Translations under genes and position numbers: made by a program
In this document: piece by piece, positions 23,653 through 32,267 of the stretch
How positions within the stretch are numbered: position 1 is the stretch's first letter
How the letters are laid out: each line of letters opens with the position of its first letter
Origin: CAYFUR01 sp964346275
Lineage (GTDB): Bacteria; Sumerlaeota; Sumerlaeia; SLMS01
Length of the DNA: 39,371 bases
Reading direction: 5' to 3'
Assembly (NCBI GenBank): GCA_964346275.1
Contig: CAYFUR010000024.1
Coordinates: 1-39,371 of the forward strand
Notes under the pieces: generated by a model
Database searches by the model: none
What the model saw: the letters and a program-made list of their open reading frames with translations, nothing else
What the model was told of the DNA's origin: nothing

Positions 23653-23721
23653 ATCTGGCACGCGATGTGCCCCGCCGCCTCGGGAAAGATTATCAAACTC
23701 AACAAACAGGAGGACGGGATC

Positions 23722-24459
23722 GTGATTTCACGGATATCTCCCCTGCAAAACGGCGGCATGATGGTGCTCGCCCTGATTCTGGCGCTGGTCACGGCGGCGG
23801 GCTCCCCCGCCGAGGAACACCGCGCCGTGGACCCCGCCAAGGCGAAAGAAGCGGAGAAGGCGGACCGGAAGAAGGCTCAAGACGGCCAGGAATCGATCCG
23901 CGTCGAGATGGCTATCCTGCGCGTGGAATTCGACGAGGCGCACCGCTACGGCTCGGAAATCGACACCGGCCAACTGGAAGAATTGATGGCCACGGAAAGC
24001 CTCCAGGCCGTGGCGCGCCGGCTCGAGCAGGAGGGCGAGGTGTCGCTGCTCCACCGCGGCCAGGGACAAACGGTGATCGGCCCCGGCGGCGAGCCGGGCG
24101 ACTCGCGCATCTTTATCGGCAGCGAAACGCCCTTTATCTCGCGAACCACGACGAAAGAGGGAAACGAGAACCGCCGGACCATGACGCAATCCACAGTGGC
24201 AAGCGGCGCCACGGCGGAGCTGGAGATCAGCCGCCCGACGCCCTCGGCCTATCTGCTGGACTACGAGATCGATTTCGACGAAGCCTTCCCGACGGAGTCG
24301 GAGGACGCCCCGCGCCTCATCGCGCGCATCCGGCTTAATTGGGAGGGTGACGCCCTGCTGGCCACCGGCCAGCCCGTGCTCATTGGGCGCTTTACCCGCG
24401 ATTACCAGAACGGCCCGGCGGAGTTTGTGATGATTCTGCAACTCAAAGCGATGGAGTAA
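23722..24459 (+). CDS. Secreted protein resembling part of a secretin (GspD-like) domain
   Basis: 245 residues from a GTG at 23722 with AGGAGGA 7 bases upstream. An N-terminal signal (MMVLALILALVTAAGS) is followed by a Lys/Ala/Glu linker. From residue 59 the protein reads IRVEMAILRVEFDEAHRYGSE, much like the VEAQI-V-S-D-GFDW strand at the start of secretin domains. FIGSETPFIS (131-140) resembles the FVGEEVPF loop, and TGQPVLIGRFTRD (215-227) the late GEPFLIGGL-type strand. The protein is too short for a full secretin and lacks the N0-N3 modules. I infer a secretin-fold periplasmic protein, perhaps an accessory. It lies between rlpA and a hydrolase gene, 8 bases ahead of the latter. Confidence 0.55.
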   Translation: MISRISPLQNGGMMVLALILALVTAAGSPAEEHRAVDPAKAKEAEKADRKKAQDGQESIRVEMAILRVEFDEAHRYGSEIDTGQLEELMATESLQAVARRLEQEGEVSLLHRGQGQTVIGPGGEPGDSRIFIGSETPFISRTTTKEGNENRRTMTQSTVASGATAELEISRPTPSAYLLDYEIDFDEAFPTESEDAPRLIARIRLNWEGDALLATGQPVLIGRFTRDYQNGPAEFVMILQLKAME

Positions 24460-24467
24460 ATCCTTCC

Positions 24468-25358
24468 GTGCGATTCCCGAGTGTTCTCTCCGTTCTCGCA
24501 GCCCTTGGCTTTGCCTCCGGGACGCAGGCCCAGACGTGGGAGAAAGGCCAACACGGCGAGACCGCGCTGTTTCAAATGGAGCACGCGCCGTTTCCCCACC
24601 CGTCCCGCGCGGAGGGCCACAAAGACCAGGAGACGGACTATCCCGCGGACACCCATTACGCTGATTCCACGGTCGCGCTTTTTCTGCCCAATGAATACCA
24701 GCCCGGCGAGAAGACGGATCTGCTCTTCTACTTTCACGGCTGGGACAATAGTGTCGGCGAATCCCTGGAACAGTTCGATTTGCGCGGAATGGCCGCCCGC
24801 AGCGGCCAGAACGTGATCCTCGTCTTTCCCGAAGGACCGAAGAACGCCAAGGATTCCACGCTCGGAAAGATCGAGGACGAAGGCGGGCTCGCGCGGCTTT
24901 CGTCCGAGGTCATCGATGTCCTCAAGCGGGAGAAAAAAATCACGCCCACAAGCCGCCTTGGCGATGTGCTGCTGTCCGGCCATAGCGGCGCCTATCGCGG
25001 AATTGCCCACGCGCTCGATCACGGCGGGCTGGACGAACACATCACCGATGTCCTGCTGCTGGATGCGTCTTATGCCAACCTGGATTGGTTTGCCGCTTGG
25101 GCGGCAGGCAGTCCGGACCGCCGCCTGCGCAGCGTGTTCACCGATCACCTGGCACCGGAAAACGCCTGGCTCATGGCGCAACTCTCGAAGGCGGGGATTC
25201 CCTTCGAGATCCGGCTTGATACAGATCTGGAGGTGGAAACGCTTCGGGCGAATCGCCTGGTTTTCGTCCTGACCCAGGACCGCGATCACAACGAAACCGT
25301 CGAGTTGCTGGAGGTGTTTTTATCGGGCCGGCCGGATGTTTCGGACCCGGAAGAGTAA
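24468..25358 (+). CDS. Secreted alpha/beta-hydrolase
   Basis: 296 residues from a GTG at 24468, 8 bases after the preceding stop, so probably translationally linked. A signal peptide ends near SGTQAQ. FYFHGWDNS (88-95) forms the oxyanion region, and LLSGHSGAYRG (169-178) the nucleophile elbow with Ser173. The Asp and His of the triad are likely in DVLLLDASY and DRDHNET. The fold is alpha/beta-hydrolase; the substrate is unknown. It is convergent with the DUF2071 gene, 8 bases apart, leaving little room for terminators. Confidence 0.78.
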   Translation: MRFPSVLSVLAALGFASGTQAQTWEKGQHGETALFQMEHAPFPHPSRAEGHKDQETDYPADTHYADSTVALFLPNEYQPGEKTDLLFYFHGWDNSVGESLEQFDLRGMAARSGQNVILVFPEGPKNAKDSTLGKIEDEGGLARLSSEVIDVLKREKKITPTSRLGDVLLSGHSGAYRGIAHALDHGGLDEHITDVLLLDASYANLDWFAAWAAGSPDRRLRSVFTDHLAPENAWLMAQLSKAGIPFEIRLDTDLEVETLRANRLVFVLTQDRDHNETVELLEVFLSGRPDVSDPEE

Positions 25359-25366
25359 GCCAGGAT

Positions 25367-26074
25367 TCACCGGGGCAGGAGCCCCTTGGGAAAAACTTCA
25401 ACGCGTGAGCCGCGAGCCAGGAAGACACTGTCCGGCTCGCGGTTTTGCATTTCCCCCCATTGATCGCCATAGAGCGCGGCCCAGTCCAAGCGCAAGTCAT
25501 GGCTCTTGACCGGATAGACATCCCAATGGGGATGGCATACTTCGTAAACAACGGTCCGGCCACTGCGCGTGCGGCCAAATCCCCACTGCTGCTCCTTAAA
25601 GAAATGCTCGGCGCTGCCGGGCTCTGGGAGGACCGGATGGTTTTCGGCCCGCACCCGGGCGGAATATCGTTTTCCCCTCCATCGCAAATCATAGCGCACG
25701 CGGCGCTCGCGGCCTTCCTCCCGGAGCCGCGCCGCCATGGGAGCCGGGGAATAAGGCTCGTTGTAGATTGCGCGCGCCATAAAGCAGACCCAGGCCGATG
25801 GGACAATCTCGCGCACAAAACAGACGCCCCTCCGGCTTCCCTGGCGCACATAGAAGCGGAGATTCCACTCGGGGAAATTCCGGAAACCGGGCCACGGAAC
25901 GCCGAGCACGCGAGTGTCCTCGAAAGAGAAAGCGACGATACTCGCCCAGGCTTTTCCGTCGCGCTCGTCCAGATCCACGCCCGATGGCAGAAAGGGTGCA
26001 AGCAGGCGGCGCGGCACGGCGTAGTTGGCGAGAATCAAGTCCGACCATCGAGCAGTGAGAAACGGTCTGGCCAC
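25367..26074 (-). CDS. DUF2071 (YqjF-like) protein
   Basis: About 235 residues from a GTG at 26074: MARPFLTARWSDLILANYAV. Family members begin with this TARW…LLxxNY segment, and AGGA lies 10 bases upstream, so I prefer it to the GTG at 26137. Other family marks are LLAPFLPSGVDLDERDGKAW, ASIVAFSFEDTRVLG and FPEWNLRFYVR, and VVYEVCHPHWDVYPV near the end. DUF2071 proteins are small, soluble beta-rich proteins of unknown function, related to acetoacetate decarboxylase folds in some classifications. No partner is evident from its neighbours. Confidence 0.82.
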   Translation of the reverse strand: MARPFLTARWSDLILANYAVPRRLLAPFLPSGVDLDERDGKAWASIVAFSFEDTRVLGVPWPGFRNFPEWNLRFYVRQGSRRGVCFVREIVPSAWVCFMARAIYNEPYSPAPMAARLREEGRERRVRYDLRWRGKRYSARVRAENHPVLPEPGSAEHFFKEQQWGFGRTRSGRTVVYEVCHPHWDVYPVKSHDLRLDWAALYGDQWGEMQNREPDSVFLARGSRVEVFPKGLLPR

Positions 26075-26296
26075 GGGATGTTTATCCTGGGGATTAGAAA
26101 GTGGCGGGCAAACGCCCGGATCGAGGGAGATGGGCACGATCGATGCCGACTTCCTTCAAGTCACGCCAATTGCTACGATGGTCGTGGCGGCCGGGCGCCG
26201 CGCCGGTGAAATCCGCCTGGCGAGGGGCCCGGTGGCCGCGAGTTGCCTTGACAATTCCCGGCCCGTCGCTTGTCAATTCACGCTGTGTTGACGGAA

Positions 26297-26710
26297 ATGG
26301 CGCCATCTTCGACGAAATCCCGGCGGGCGCGGCGATTCGACCGCACACCGCTCCTCATCGGCATTGTGATTTTGCCGTTGGCGGCGAGTTGCGCCTTCAG
26401 CTTCAGCGGGTTTGCGATGCAGCGCACCGCGCGCATGCCCGAGCAGCGGCCCTCGGAAATCCGCATTATTCTGACCGAGCGCGACCGGCGCCAGGAAGGC
26501 GCCATCCTCCTCCAGCGCGAGGAAGGTGAACAGGATCCCCGCCGCGATTGGCTCCATCTTGCGGAATCACCAGAAGGAATCGCCGCCCGGGAAGAAGATG
26601 GCATCCAGCACGTTCCGGCGATCCACCGGATATCCATCCGTCCCCCCAATCGAATTTTCCCTCAAATGACTCTCCTCCCGGCGAAGCGGGGGCCGCCCCA
26701 TGGCGCGTAA
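26297..26710 (+). CDS. Uncertain small protein with one hydrophobic segment
   Basis: 137 residues from ATG 26297. A basic N-terminus is followed by a hydrophobic run with a Cys (LLIGIVILPLAASCAF), then RPSEIRIILTERDRRQEGAILLQREEGEQ. GC3 is high through about residue 95 and falls after that, while the tail (RISIRPPNRIFPQMTLLP) looks unnatural. It overlaps the next gene by 11 bases. I cannot assign it to a family. It might be a real inner-membrane or lipoprotein-like peptide with a wrong C-terminus, or a remnant. Confidence 0.35.
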   Translation: MAPSSTKSRRARRFDRTPLLIGIVILPLAASCAFSFSGFAMQRTARMPEQRPSEIRIILTERDRRQEGAILLQREEGEQDPRRDWLHLAESPEGIAAREEDGIQHVPAIHRISIRPPNRIFPQMTLLPAKRGPPHGA

Positions 26711-27236
26711 AAAGGCGCATGAGTGGACTTGGGCGCTTTACGACGGAGGCCGTTTCGGTCAAGGCGCCGTGCTTTGTCGAGACGGAGCCGTGGTCAAGGT
26801 CTGGCTTCCGCGCGAGCACGTTGATCGGGCCAGGATCAAGGCCGGCCTGGCCTCGCTCGGGGCGAAAGCCCACGAAGGCGGAACCGCCTCCGAAGTGGCC
26901 CGGTTGCTGAGCGGTTTCTTTCTGAAGGGCGAAGTGCCGGACGGCGTGGCGATTGACTTCAGAAAGGCGCCGGAATTCTTCGGCAAGGTCTATCGCGAGC
27001 TTCGAAAGGTCTCCCCCGGTTCGGTCGTCACCTATGGCGAGCTGGCACGCCAGGCGGGCAGCCCGAAAGCCACGCGAGCCGTCGGCCAGGCCATGAGCCG
27101 GAACGAGCTTCCGCTCCTGGTGCCCTGCCACCGAGTCATCAGCGCCGATCATTCCCTGGGCAGCTATGGCGGCGGCGTGGAGATGAAACGCTGGCTGCTG
27201 GAAAAAGAAGGCGCCCTCCACCTGATCAAACCTTGA
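26700..27236 (+). CDS. ogt: Methylated-DNA-[protein]-cysteine S-methyltransferase
   Basis: A 178-residue suicide DNA-repair protein. The active site VPCHRVI has acceptor Cys143. The helix-turn-helix and arginine finger ATRAVGQAMSRN (124-135) and the late LGSYGGG loop are present. The N-terminal ~75 residues match the variable alpha/beta domain of Ogt/MGMT proteins. It removes O6-alkyl groups from guanine. ATG 26700 overlaps the uncertain upstream frame, with GGGGG 9 bases ahead. No ada-like regulator lies adjacent. Confidence 0.95.
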   Translation: MARKKAHEWTWALYDGGRFGQGAVLCRDGAVVKVWLPREHVDRARIKAGLASLGAKAHEGGTASEVARLLSGFFLKGEVPDGVAIDFRKAPEFFGKVYRELRKVSPGSVVTYGELARQAGSPKATRAVGQAMSRNELPLLVPCHRVISADHSLGSYGGGVEMKRWLLEKEGALHLIKP

Positions 27237-27306
27237 GACACGCGGGCTGACGGAAAAACCGCGCTCAACAATTTCTCCCTGCAACCAGATAAGGGACCAG
27301 ACAACT

Positions 27307-30300
27307 ATGTTGGATAAAGCAGTTAAATTTTTCTTTGGCAGCAAGCAGGCGCGCGACATCAAGCGACTCCAGCCGATTGTGAATGAAATCAATGAGGTTT
27401 ACGAACAACTCGGCGAAGTGCCCGATGAAGAGCTGAAGAACAAGACCTCGGAGTTCCGCCGGCTCCTGGGCGTTTCGCCCCGCCTGACCCGCGTCGGCGA
27501 CCAGGTCATTCTTTTCGAACGGGGCGAGCAGGTGCTGAGCACTCACCCCGATATCGAAAAGGCGATCCTGACTGGGACGCGCCGCGACGCCCACCCGGGC
27601 GCGATCACGGCCTGGGTGAAGCTGAAGGAAGGCGCCGGCGCTACCGAGGATCTGGCGAACCAGATTCGCGGCGGCATGGGACGCCTGGGCGAGGGCTATG
27701 CCCCGCGCTATATCTTCTTCACCGATGACTTTCCCTCTTCCGTGGATGATTACGGCAAAACGCGCTATGACTATCACTTTTTGACGCTGGCGACGGAACA
27801 GCACGCGCCGGAGGAAGAAGGGTGGCGGGAAGTCAGTTGGCCAAAGCTCGCGGAAGAAACCAAGCGGGAGGAATCCGTCTATACAATCGAAGACGTCCTT
27901 CCCGAGGCTTTTGCCACGGTCAAGGAAGTCTGTCGCCGTTTCCTGGGCGAAAAGTGGACCGCGGGCGGCATCGAAATCGAGTGGGAGGCCGTGCCCTACG
28001 ACGTGCAGCTCATGGGCGCCGCGGCACTGGCCAAGGGCAACATCGCGGAGATGGCCACCGGCGAGGGCAAGACGCTGGCCGCGATCATGCCTCTTTACCT
28101 TCACGCGCTGACGGGCAAGGGCTCCCACCTGGTGACGGTGAATAACTACCTTTCCAAGCGCGACGCGGAATGGAACGCCCCGCTTTTCAACTTCCTCGGA
28201 ATGACCGTTGGGTGTCTCGACAAAACGGAGCCCCACACGCCGGAACGCCGGGCCCAGTATCAGTGCGATATCACCTATGGCACGGTGAACGAGTTCGGCT
28301 TCGATTACCTGCGCGACAACATGGTGCGCCAGAAGTCCCAGCTCGTTCAGGCCTACCACCAGTTCTGTATCATCGACGAGGTGGACTCGGTGCTGATCGA
28401 CGAGGCGCGCACGCCTCTGATTATCTCGGGCCCCGTTGATCGCTCCTCCACCCTCGAGCATTACCAGAAAATTCTCCCCCAGGTGGAAGAGTTGGTGAAC
28501 AAGCAGAACGCCGTGGTGGCGCGCCTGGCGCGGGAAGCGGAAGAGCTGCTGGAGTCGGGCGACGAAGACAATTTGTGGGAAGCGGGCTTCAAGATGTACC
28601 AGGCGTTCAAGGGTTCGCCCAAGCATCGCCGCTATATGAAGCTGCGCCAGGAACCGAGCAACATGCGGCTCCAGGAGAAGATTGAGCTGGAACTGATGCA
28701 GAAAAAGAAAATCGGCGGCAGCAACCGCATGAAGGAAATCGAGGACGAGCTTTACTTCCTGGTGGACGATCGCTCGCGCCAGATCGAGCTGACCGATCGC
28801 GGCCGCGAGGAACTCTCGCCGGAAAACCCCGATTATTTCACCCTCTCCGACATCGTCGACGATTTCGCCCAGATCGAACAGGATGAGGAACTCAGCGAGG
28901 AAGAAAGAGAACAGAAAAAGAAGGAAGCCCGCGCCGCCTATGACAGCAAGGCACAGGAGCTGCACGCCATCAGCCAGCTTCTGAATGCTTACGTAATCAA
29001 GATTCGCGACGTGGATTATGTCCTGGAAGAAAACAAGGTTGTCATCGTCGACGAAAACACCGGGCGCAAAATGCCCGGCCGCCGCTGGAGCGATGGCCTC
29101 CATCAGGCCGTGGAAGCCAAGGAAGGGGTGAAGATCGAGGCGGAGACCCAGACCCTCGCCCAGATCACGATCCAGAATTACTTCCGTATGTACGACCGCC
29201 TCTCGGGCATGACCGGCACGGCGGAAACGGAAGCGGCGGAGTTCCATTCGACGTATAGCATGGACGTAATCGTGATCCCGACGAACAAGAAAGTCATCCG
29301 CAGGGATCTGGACGACCTGATTTACCTGACCAAGCGGGAGAAATACGCGGCGGTGCTCTCCGAGGTGGAACGCCTCAACAACATGGACCTTCCGATCCTG
29401 GTGGGCACGACGAGCGTGCAAGACTCGGAAAAACTCAGCAAGATGTTCGCCGCGCGGAAACTCAAGCACAGCGTCCTGAACGCGAAGAACCACCTCCACG
29501 AGGCGATGATTATTCAGGAGGCGGGAAAACCCGGCGCCATCACCATCGCCACCAACATGGCCGGGCGCGGCACGGATATTAAGCTGGGCGAAGGGGTGGC
29601 CGAGACGCGCGTCGATCCGGAAACGGAAGAGGAATGGCCCGGTGGCCTGCAGATCGTCGGCACGGAACGCCACGAAGCCCGCCGCATCGACCGCCAGCTC
29701 CGCGGGCGCTCGGGCCGCCAGGGCGATCCCGGCACCTCGCGCTTCTATGTCTCGCTGGAAGATGATCTGATGCGGCGCTTTGGCTCCGACCGCATCTCCG
29801 CCTGGCTGGAAAAGCTCGGCATGGAAGAAGGCGAGGCCATTGAAAACCGCCTCGTCACGAACTCCATCACCAAGGCGCAGAAAAAAGTGGAGATGATGCA
29901 CCAGGAGTATCGCCGCCGCACGTTGAAATTCGACGATGTGCTGAATGGCCAACGCCTCCAGATATACAGCCTGCGCCGCGATATCCTCGTGGAAGAAGAT
30001 GTGCGGCCGGTCATCCTTGGCGTGTTCGAAGACGCCATCGACGCGGAGTTCCGCCTCATCTATGGCGAGAAGAGTAACATGGGGGATGCCGATATCGCCG
30101 GCTGGCTGGACTGGGTCGAGTCGTCGATCGCCACGGAATCGCTGGCCGAAATGAAGGAAGGGAGCTGGCCCGATTACGAGGAACTCCACGAGACTGTCAT
30201 GGAGCACATCGCCTCGGCCTATGACGAGAAGATGCACCAGTTGGAAGATATCGCCGTGCCCTTCTGCCGCATGATCGGCCTCCAGACCATCGATTCGAAC

Positions 30301-30774
30301 TGGCAGGACCACCTTCTCGCCATCGACGACCTCCGCGAGGGCATCTTTCTGCGCTCCTATGCGCAGAAGGATCCGCTCATCGAATTCACCCGCGACGCCA
30401 CGATGATGTTCGACGAATTCATGCTCACGATTAACAAGAACATCTTTACGACGTTCTTCCGCGCGCAGCCGATGAGCGAGGAAGAGGCTCGCCGCCGCCA
30501 GCGCGTCCGCGAGACTGTCGCTCAGAAAGCCGCTGTCCCCTCCGCCGTCCATGGCCCCGCCGGACAGGGCGGCCCCCAGCCACAGGCGCCAGAGGAATCC
30601 AAACCCCGCCGGCCCAAGAAAGGCCTTTCCACCTATCGCCGCGATCGGCCCAAGGTCGGCCGCAACGATCCCTGCCCCTGCGGCAGCGGAAAGAAATACA
30701 AGGACTGCTGCGGCCACCCGCAAAACCGCGAACGCGTTCAGCACACCGTCGGCGACCCGGAAGACAAAGAATAA
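27307..30774 (+). CDS. secA: Preprotein translocase ATPase SecA, with N-terminal insertion
   Basis: A 1155-residue SecA motor (E. coli: 901). Walker A ATGEGKT is at 250-256, DEAD-like IIDEVDSVLIDEARTPLI follows, then SGMTGTA, TNMAGRGTDIKLGEGV and the arginine-rich QLRGRSGRQGDPG. The C-terminus has the zinc motif CPCGSGKKYKDCC (CxCx8CC), for SecB and ribosome contact. The start helix LDKAVKFFFGSKQARDIKR and EFRRLLG (49-55) are normal. The next expected segment, DVLPEAFATVKE, comes only at 196. About 135 residues of unfamiliar sequence (55-190) lie between, and NBD2/PPXD-linker insertions add the rest. It drives Sec export at the inner membrane. The terminator after it is strong; no neighbouring sec gene is seen. 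Confidence 0.97.
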   Translation: MLDKAVKFFFGSKQARDIKRLQPIVNEINEVYEQLGEVPDEELKNKTSEFRRLLGVSPRLTRVGDQVILFERGEQVLSTHPDIEKAILTGTRRDAHPGAITAWVKLKEGAGATEDLANQIRGGMGRLGEGYAPRYIFFTDDFPSSVDDYGKTRYDYHFLTLATEQHAPEEEGWREVSWPKLAEETKREESVYTIEDVLPEAFATVKEVCRRFLGEKWTAGGIEIEWEAVPYDVQLMGAAALAKGNIAEMATGEGKTLAAIMPLYLHALTGKGSHLVTVNNYLSKRDAEWNAPLFNFLGMTVGCLDKTEPHTPERRAQYQCDITYGTVNEFGFDYLRDNMVRQKSQLVQAYHQFCIIDEVDSVLIDEARTPLIISGPVDRSSTLEHYQKILPQVEELVNKQNAVVARLAREAEELLESGDEDNLWEAGFKMYQAFKGSPKHRRYMKLRQEPSNMRLQEKIELELMQKKKIGGSNRMKEIEDELYFLVDDRSRQIELTDRGREELSPENPDYFTLSDIVDDFAQIEQDEELSEEEREQKKKEARAAYDSKAQELHAISQLLNAYVIKIRDVDYVLEENKVVIVDENTGRKMPGRRWSDGLHQAVEAKEGVKIEAETQTLAQITIQNYFRMYDRLSGMTGTAETEAAEFHSTYSMDVIVIPTNKKVIRRDLDDLIYLTKREKYAAVLSEVERLNNMDLPILVGTTSVQDSEKLSKMFAARKLKHSVLNAKNHLHEAMIIQEAGKPGAITIATNMAGRGTDIKLGEGVAETRVDPETEEEWPGGLQIVGTERHEARRIDRQLRGRSGRQGDPGTSRFYVSLEDDLMRRFGSDRISAWLEKLGMEEGEAIENRLVTNSITKAQKKVEMMHQEYRRRTLKFDDVLNGQRLQIYSLRRDILVEEDVRPVILGVFEDAIDAEFRLIYGEKSNMGDADIAGWLDWVESSIATESLAEMKEGSWPDYEELHETVMEHIASAYDEKMHQLEDIAVPFCRMIGLQTIDSNWQDHLLAIDDLREGIFLRSYAQKDPLIEFTRDATMMFDEFMLTINKNIFTTFFRAQPMSEEEARRRQRVRETVAQKAAVPSAVHGPAGQGGPQPQAPEESKPRRPKKGLSTYRRDRPKVGRNDPCPCGSGKKYKDCCGHPQNRERVQHTVGDPEDKE

Positions 30775-30809
30775 CGGCCAGGCGGCGCTGCGTATAGACG
30801 CACACTCCC

Positions 30810-30846
30810 CCCCGCGAGTCATTCTGGCTCGCGGGGATTTCTTTTA
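30810..30846 (+). terminator. Intrinsic terminator after secA
   Basis: A 9-bp stem, CCCCGCGAG (30810-30818) with CTCGCGGGG (30828-30836), has a 9-base loop and is followed by ATTTCTTTTA. One GTATAGAC lies just before it (30792-30799). Confidence 0.9.
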
Positions 30847-30858
30847 CCCGGTCTGAGC

Positions 30859-30887
30859 TCGCCAGATTTAATGTAAGCGTATACAAT
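30859..30887 (+). promoter_or_regulatory. Candidate promoter of the unknown secreted protein gene
   Basis: TACAAT (30882-30887) fits the -10 in five of six bases. TCGCCA (30859-30864), 17 bases earlier, fits the -35 in four. The leader to the GTG at 31002 would be about 108 bases. The secA terminator just upstream supports an independent promoter here. Confidence 0.4.
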
Positions 30888-31001
30888 ACGGCTTGCCTCC
30901 TCACCACCTCCCGGTCCAAACCAGCAACAGGACGCCCGCGAGATGGCCTCCCGCGGGCCGGGATCAAAAACGTCACATCGACTCTTTTCTGGAGACTTCA
31001 C

Positions 31002-32231
31002 GTGAAAGCCCTCTCTACCGTATTGACCGCTATTTTTCTGGCTGGAGCGATGACCATGGCCCGTGCCGAACTGAGCCTCGGAAAAGACGGGGAGCATTTT
31101 CCCTTTGAAATGAAAGACCACGTCTTTCTGTCGGAAACCCAGGCCAATTTCACAAAAGAAGCCGACACCTGGTCGTGGATATCGGACGTGGAACACGTGA
31201 TCGAAAAGGAAGAGAAAGAATTGGTTTTTCTCGCCGATGGTGACCCGGCCTATTACCTCTGCGGCGATACAATTCCGGCGAATAAGAACTTTGAACTTTT
31301 CCCTTATCATTATTACTCGAAATGGGAGGTGGAACAACTGGGCGGAAACATAAACTACAAGATGATCGCCCAGAACCGCACGGATGACGTCCTGAATATC
31401 GATATCACCGGGGCGGGAACGGTGACGAACTGGAATAACTGGATCACCTGGCGCGATGCCCTCGCCGGAAAAAACGCGCGCAATATGACCCTCGCGCCGG
31501 GCGAGTCCGTTACGCTGTGGGAGGAAAAACAACTGGAAGGCGAGCTTCCATGGAGCGGAATCTTTCTCGGCAAAGCATCCGGAGATCTGTTTGTGGCTGA
31601 TTACTGCTATACGGGCGACGAAGACCCGGGCATTGAAAACGCCGAACCCATGCCCGACCTGAGCTGGCCCCCTTATCTTCTCGCCTCTTTCAGCCGCGGC
31701 AGCGCCAATTGGAATGCCGCGCGCATCGGTCTTTTTCCAGGCAAGCGTGATGATAACGAACGCATTGAACTGAAGCAGATCGAGGACGCGGCCTATTCCA
31801 TCGCGTTTGGCTACTCGCCGGGCGGGCCGCCGACAAACCTCTCCCACTACAAGGCGGTCTCCAACACCTTCGCCAATGACTTTGTACGGGTGAACGATCC
31901 CGTCAGCGGGTGGAACCATCTCTTTTTCGGCGGCAATTATCCGATTATGTATCGCTTTCGCCTCCCGGTGGTGAACAACACAAGCGACACGAAAGAAGTA
32001 ACTTTCTATCTATCATCCAATGATGTTTTTGGCGTGGATACACTGGCCGGGGTTTGGATCGAGGGCGAATTGCTCCACGACCGCGTGAAGCTCTGGAAAG
32101 CCAACCAGCACTGGAAGGTTTTCTCGATCACGCTGAAACCGGGTGAGGCGCACGACCAGCCCTTTACCGTTGTTCCTCTCGGCAGCCGCTGGGGCGGCAT
32201 GATCGGAACCGTGGAAGTTTCCACGAAATAA
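31002..32231 (+). CDS. Secreted protein of unknown function
   Basis: 409 residues from a GTG at 31002, with GGAG 7 bases upstream and a signal peptide (KALSTVLTAIFLAGAMTMARA, cleavage near 22). The mature protein is rich in aromatic residues and Asn/Gly, and looks beta-rich: FYLSSNDVFGVDTLAGVW, WKVFSITLKPGEAHDQPF, and NWNNWITWRDALAGKNARN. I recognise no domain or catalytic motif. The sequence NNTSDTKEVTFYLSSND looks like a beta-sandwich strand pair. G+C is lower than in secA. It has its own candidate promoter, and is followed by gene remnants, so it appears to be a single-gene unit. Confidence 0.85.
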   Translation: MKALSTVLTAIFLAGAMTMARAELSLGKDGEHFPFEMKDHVFLSETQANFTKEADTWSWISDVEHVIEKEEKELVFLADGDPAYYLCGDTIPANKNFELFPYHYYSKWEVEQLGGNINYKMIAQNRTDDVLNIDITGAGTVTNWNNWITWRDALAGKNARNMTLAPGESVTLWEEKQLEGELPWSGIFLGKASGDLFVADYCYTGDEDPGIENAEPMPDLSWPPYLLASFSRGSANWNAARIGLFPGKRDDNERIELKQIEDAAYSIAFGYSPGGPPTNLSHYKAVSNTFANDFVRVNDPVSGWNHLFFGGNYPIMYRFRLPVVNNTSDTKEVTFYLSSNDVFGVDTLAGVWIEGELLHDRVKLWKANQHWKVFSITLKPGEAHDQPFTVVPLGSRWGGMIGTVEVSTK

Positions 32232-32267
32232 AAGCCTTCCCGAAAAGGGAAACAGGGCAGCCCTTCC

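Noticed and set aside
26576..26668. A short minus-strand frame with TTG start after GGAGGAGAG, ending GGDSFW
   Set aside because: It looks a little like the tail of an H-X9-DG pilin-type protein, but only about 30 codons, and the upstream part is inside the Ogt gene. Too short to support.
27265..30822. An 1185-residue minus-strand frame opposite secA
   Set aside because: It is the antisense shadow of secA; composition is unnatural, and SecA motifs on the plus strand are unequivocal.
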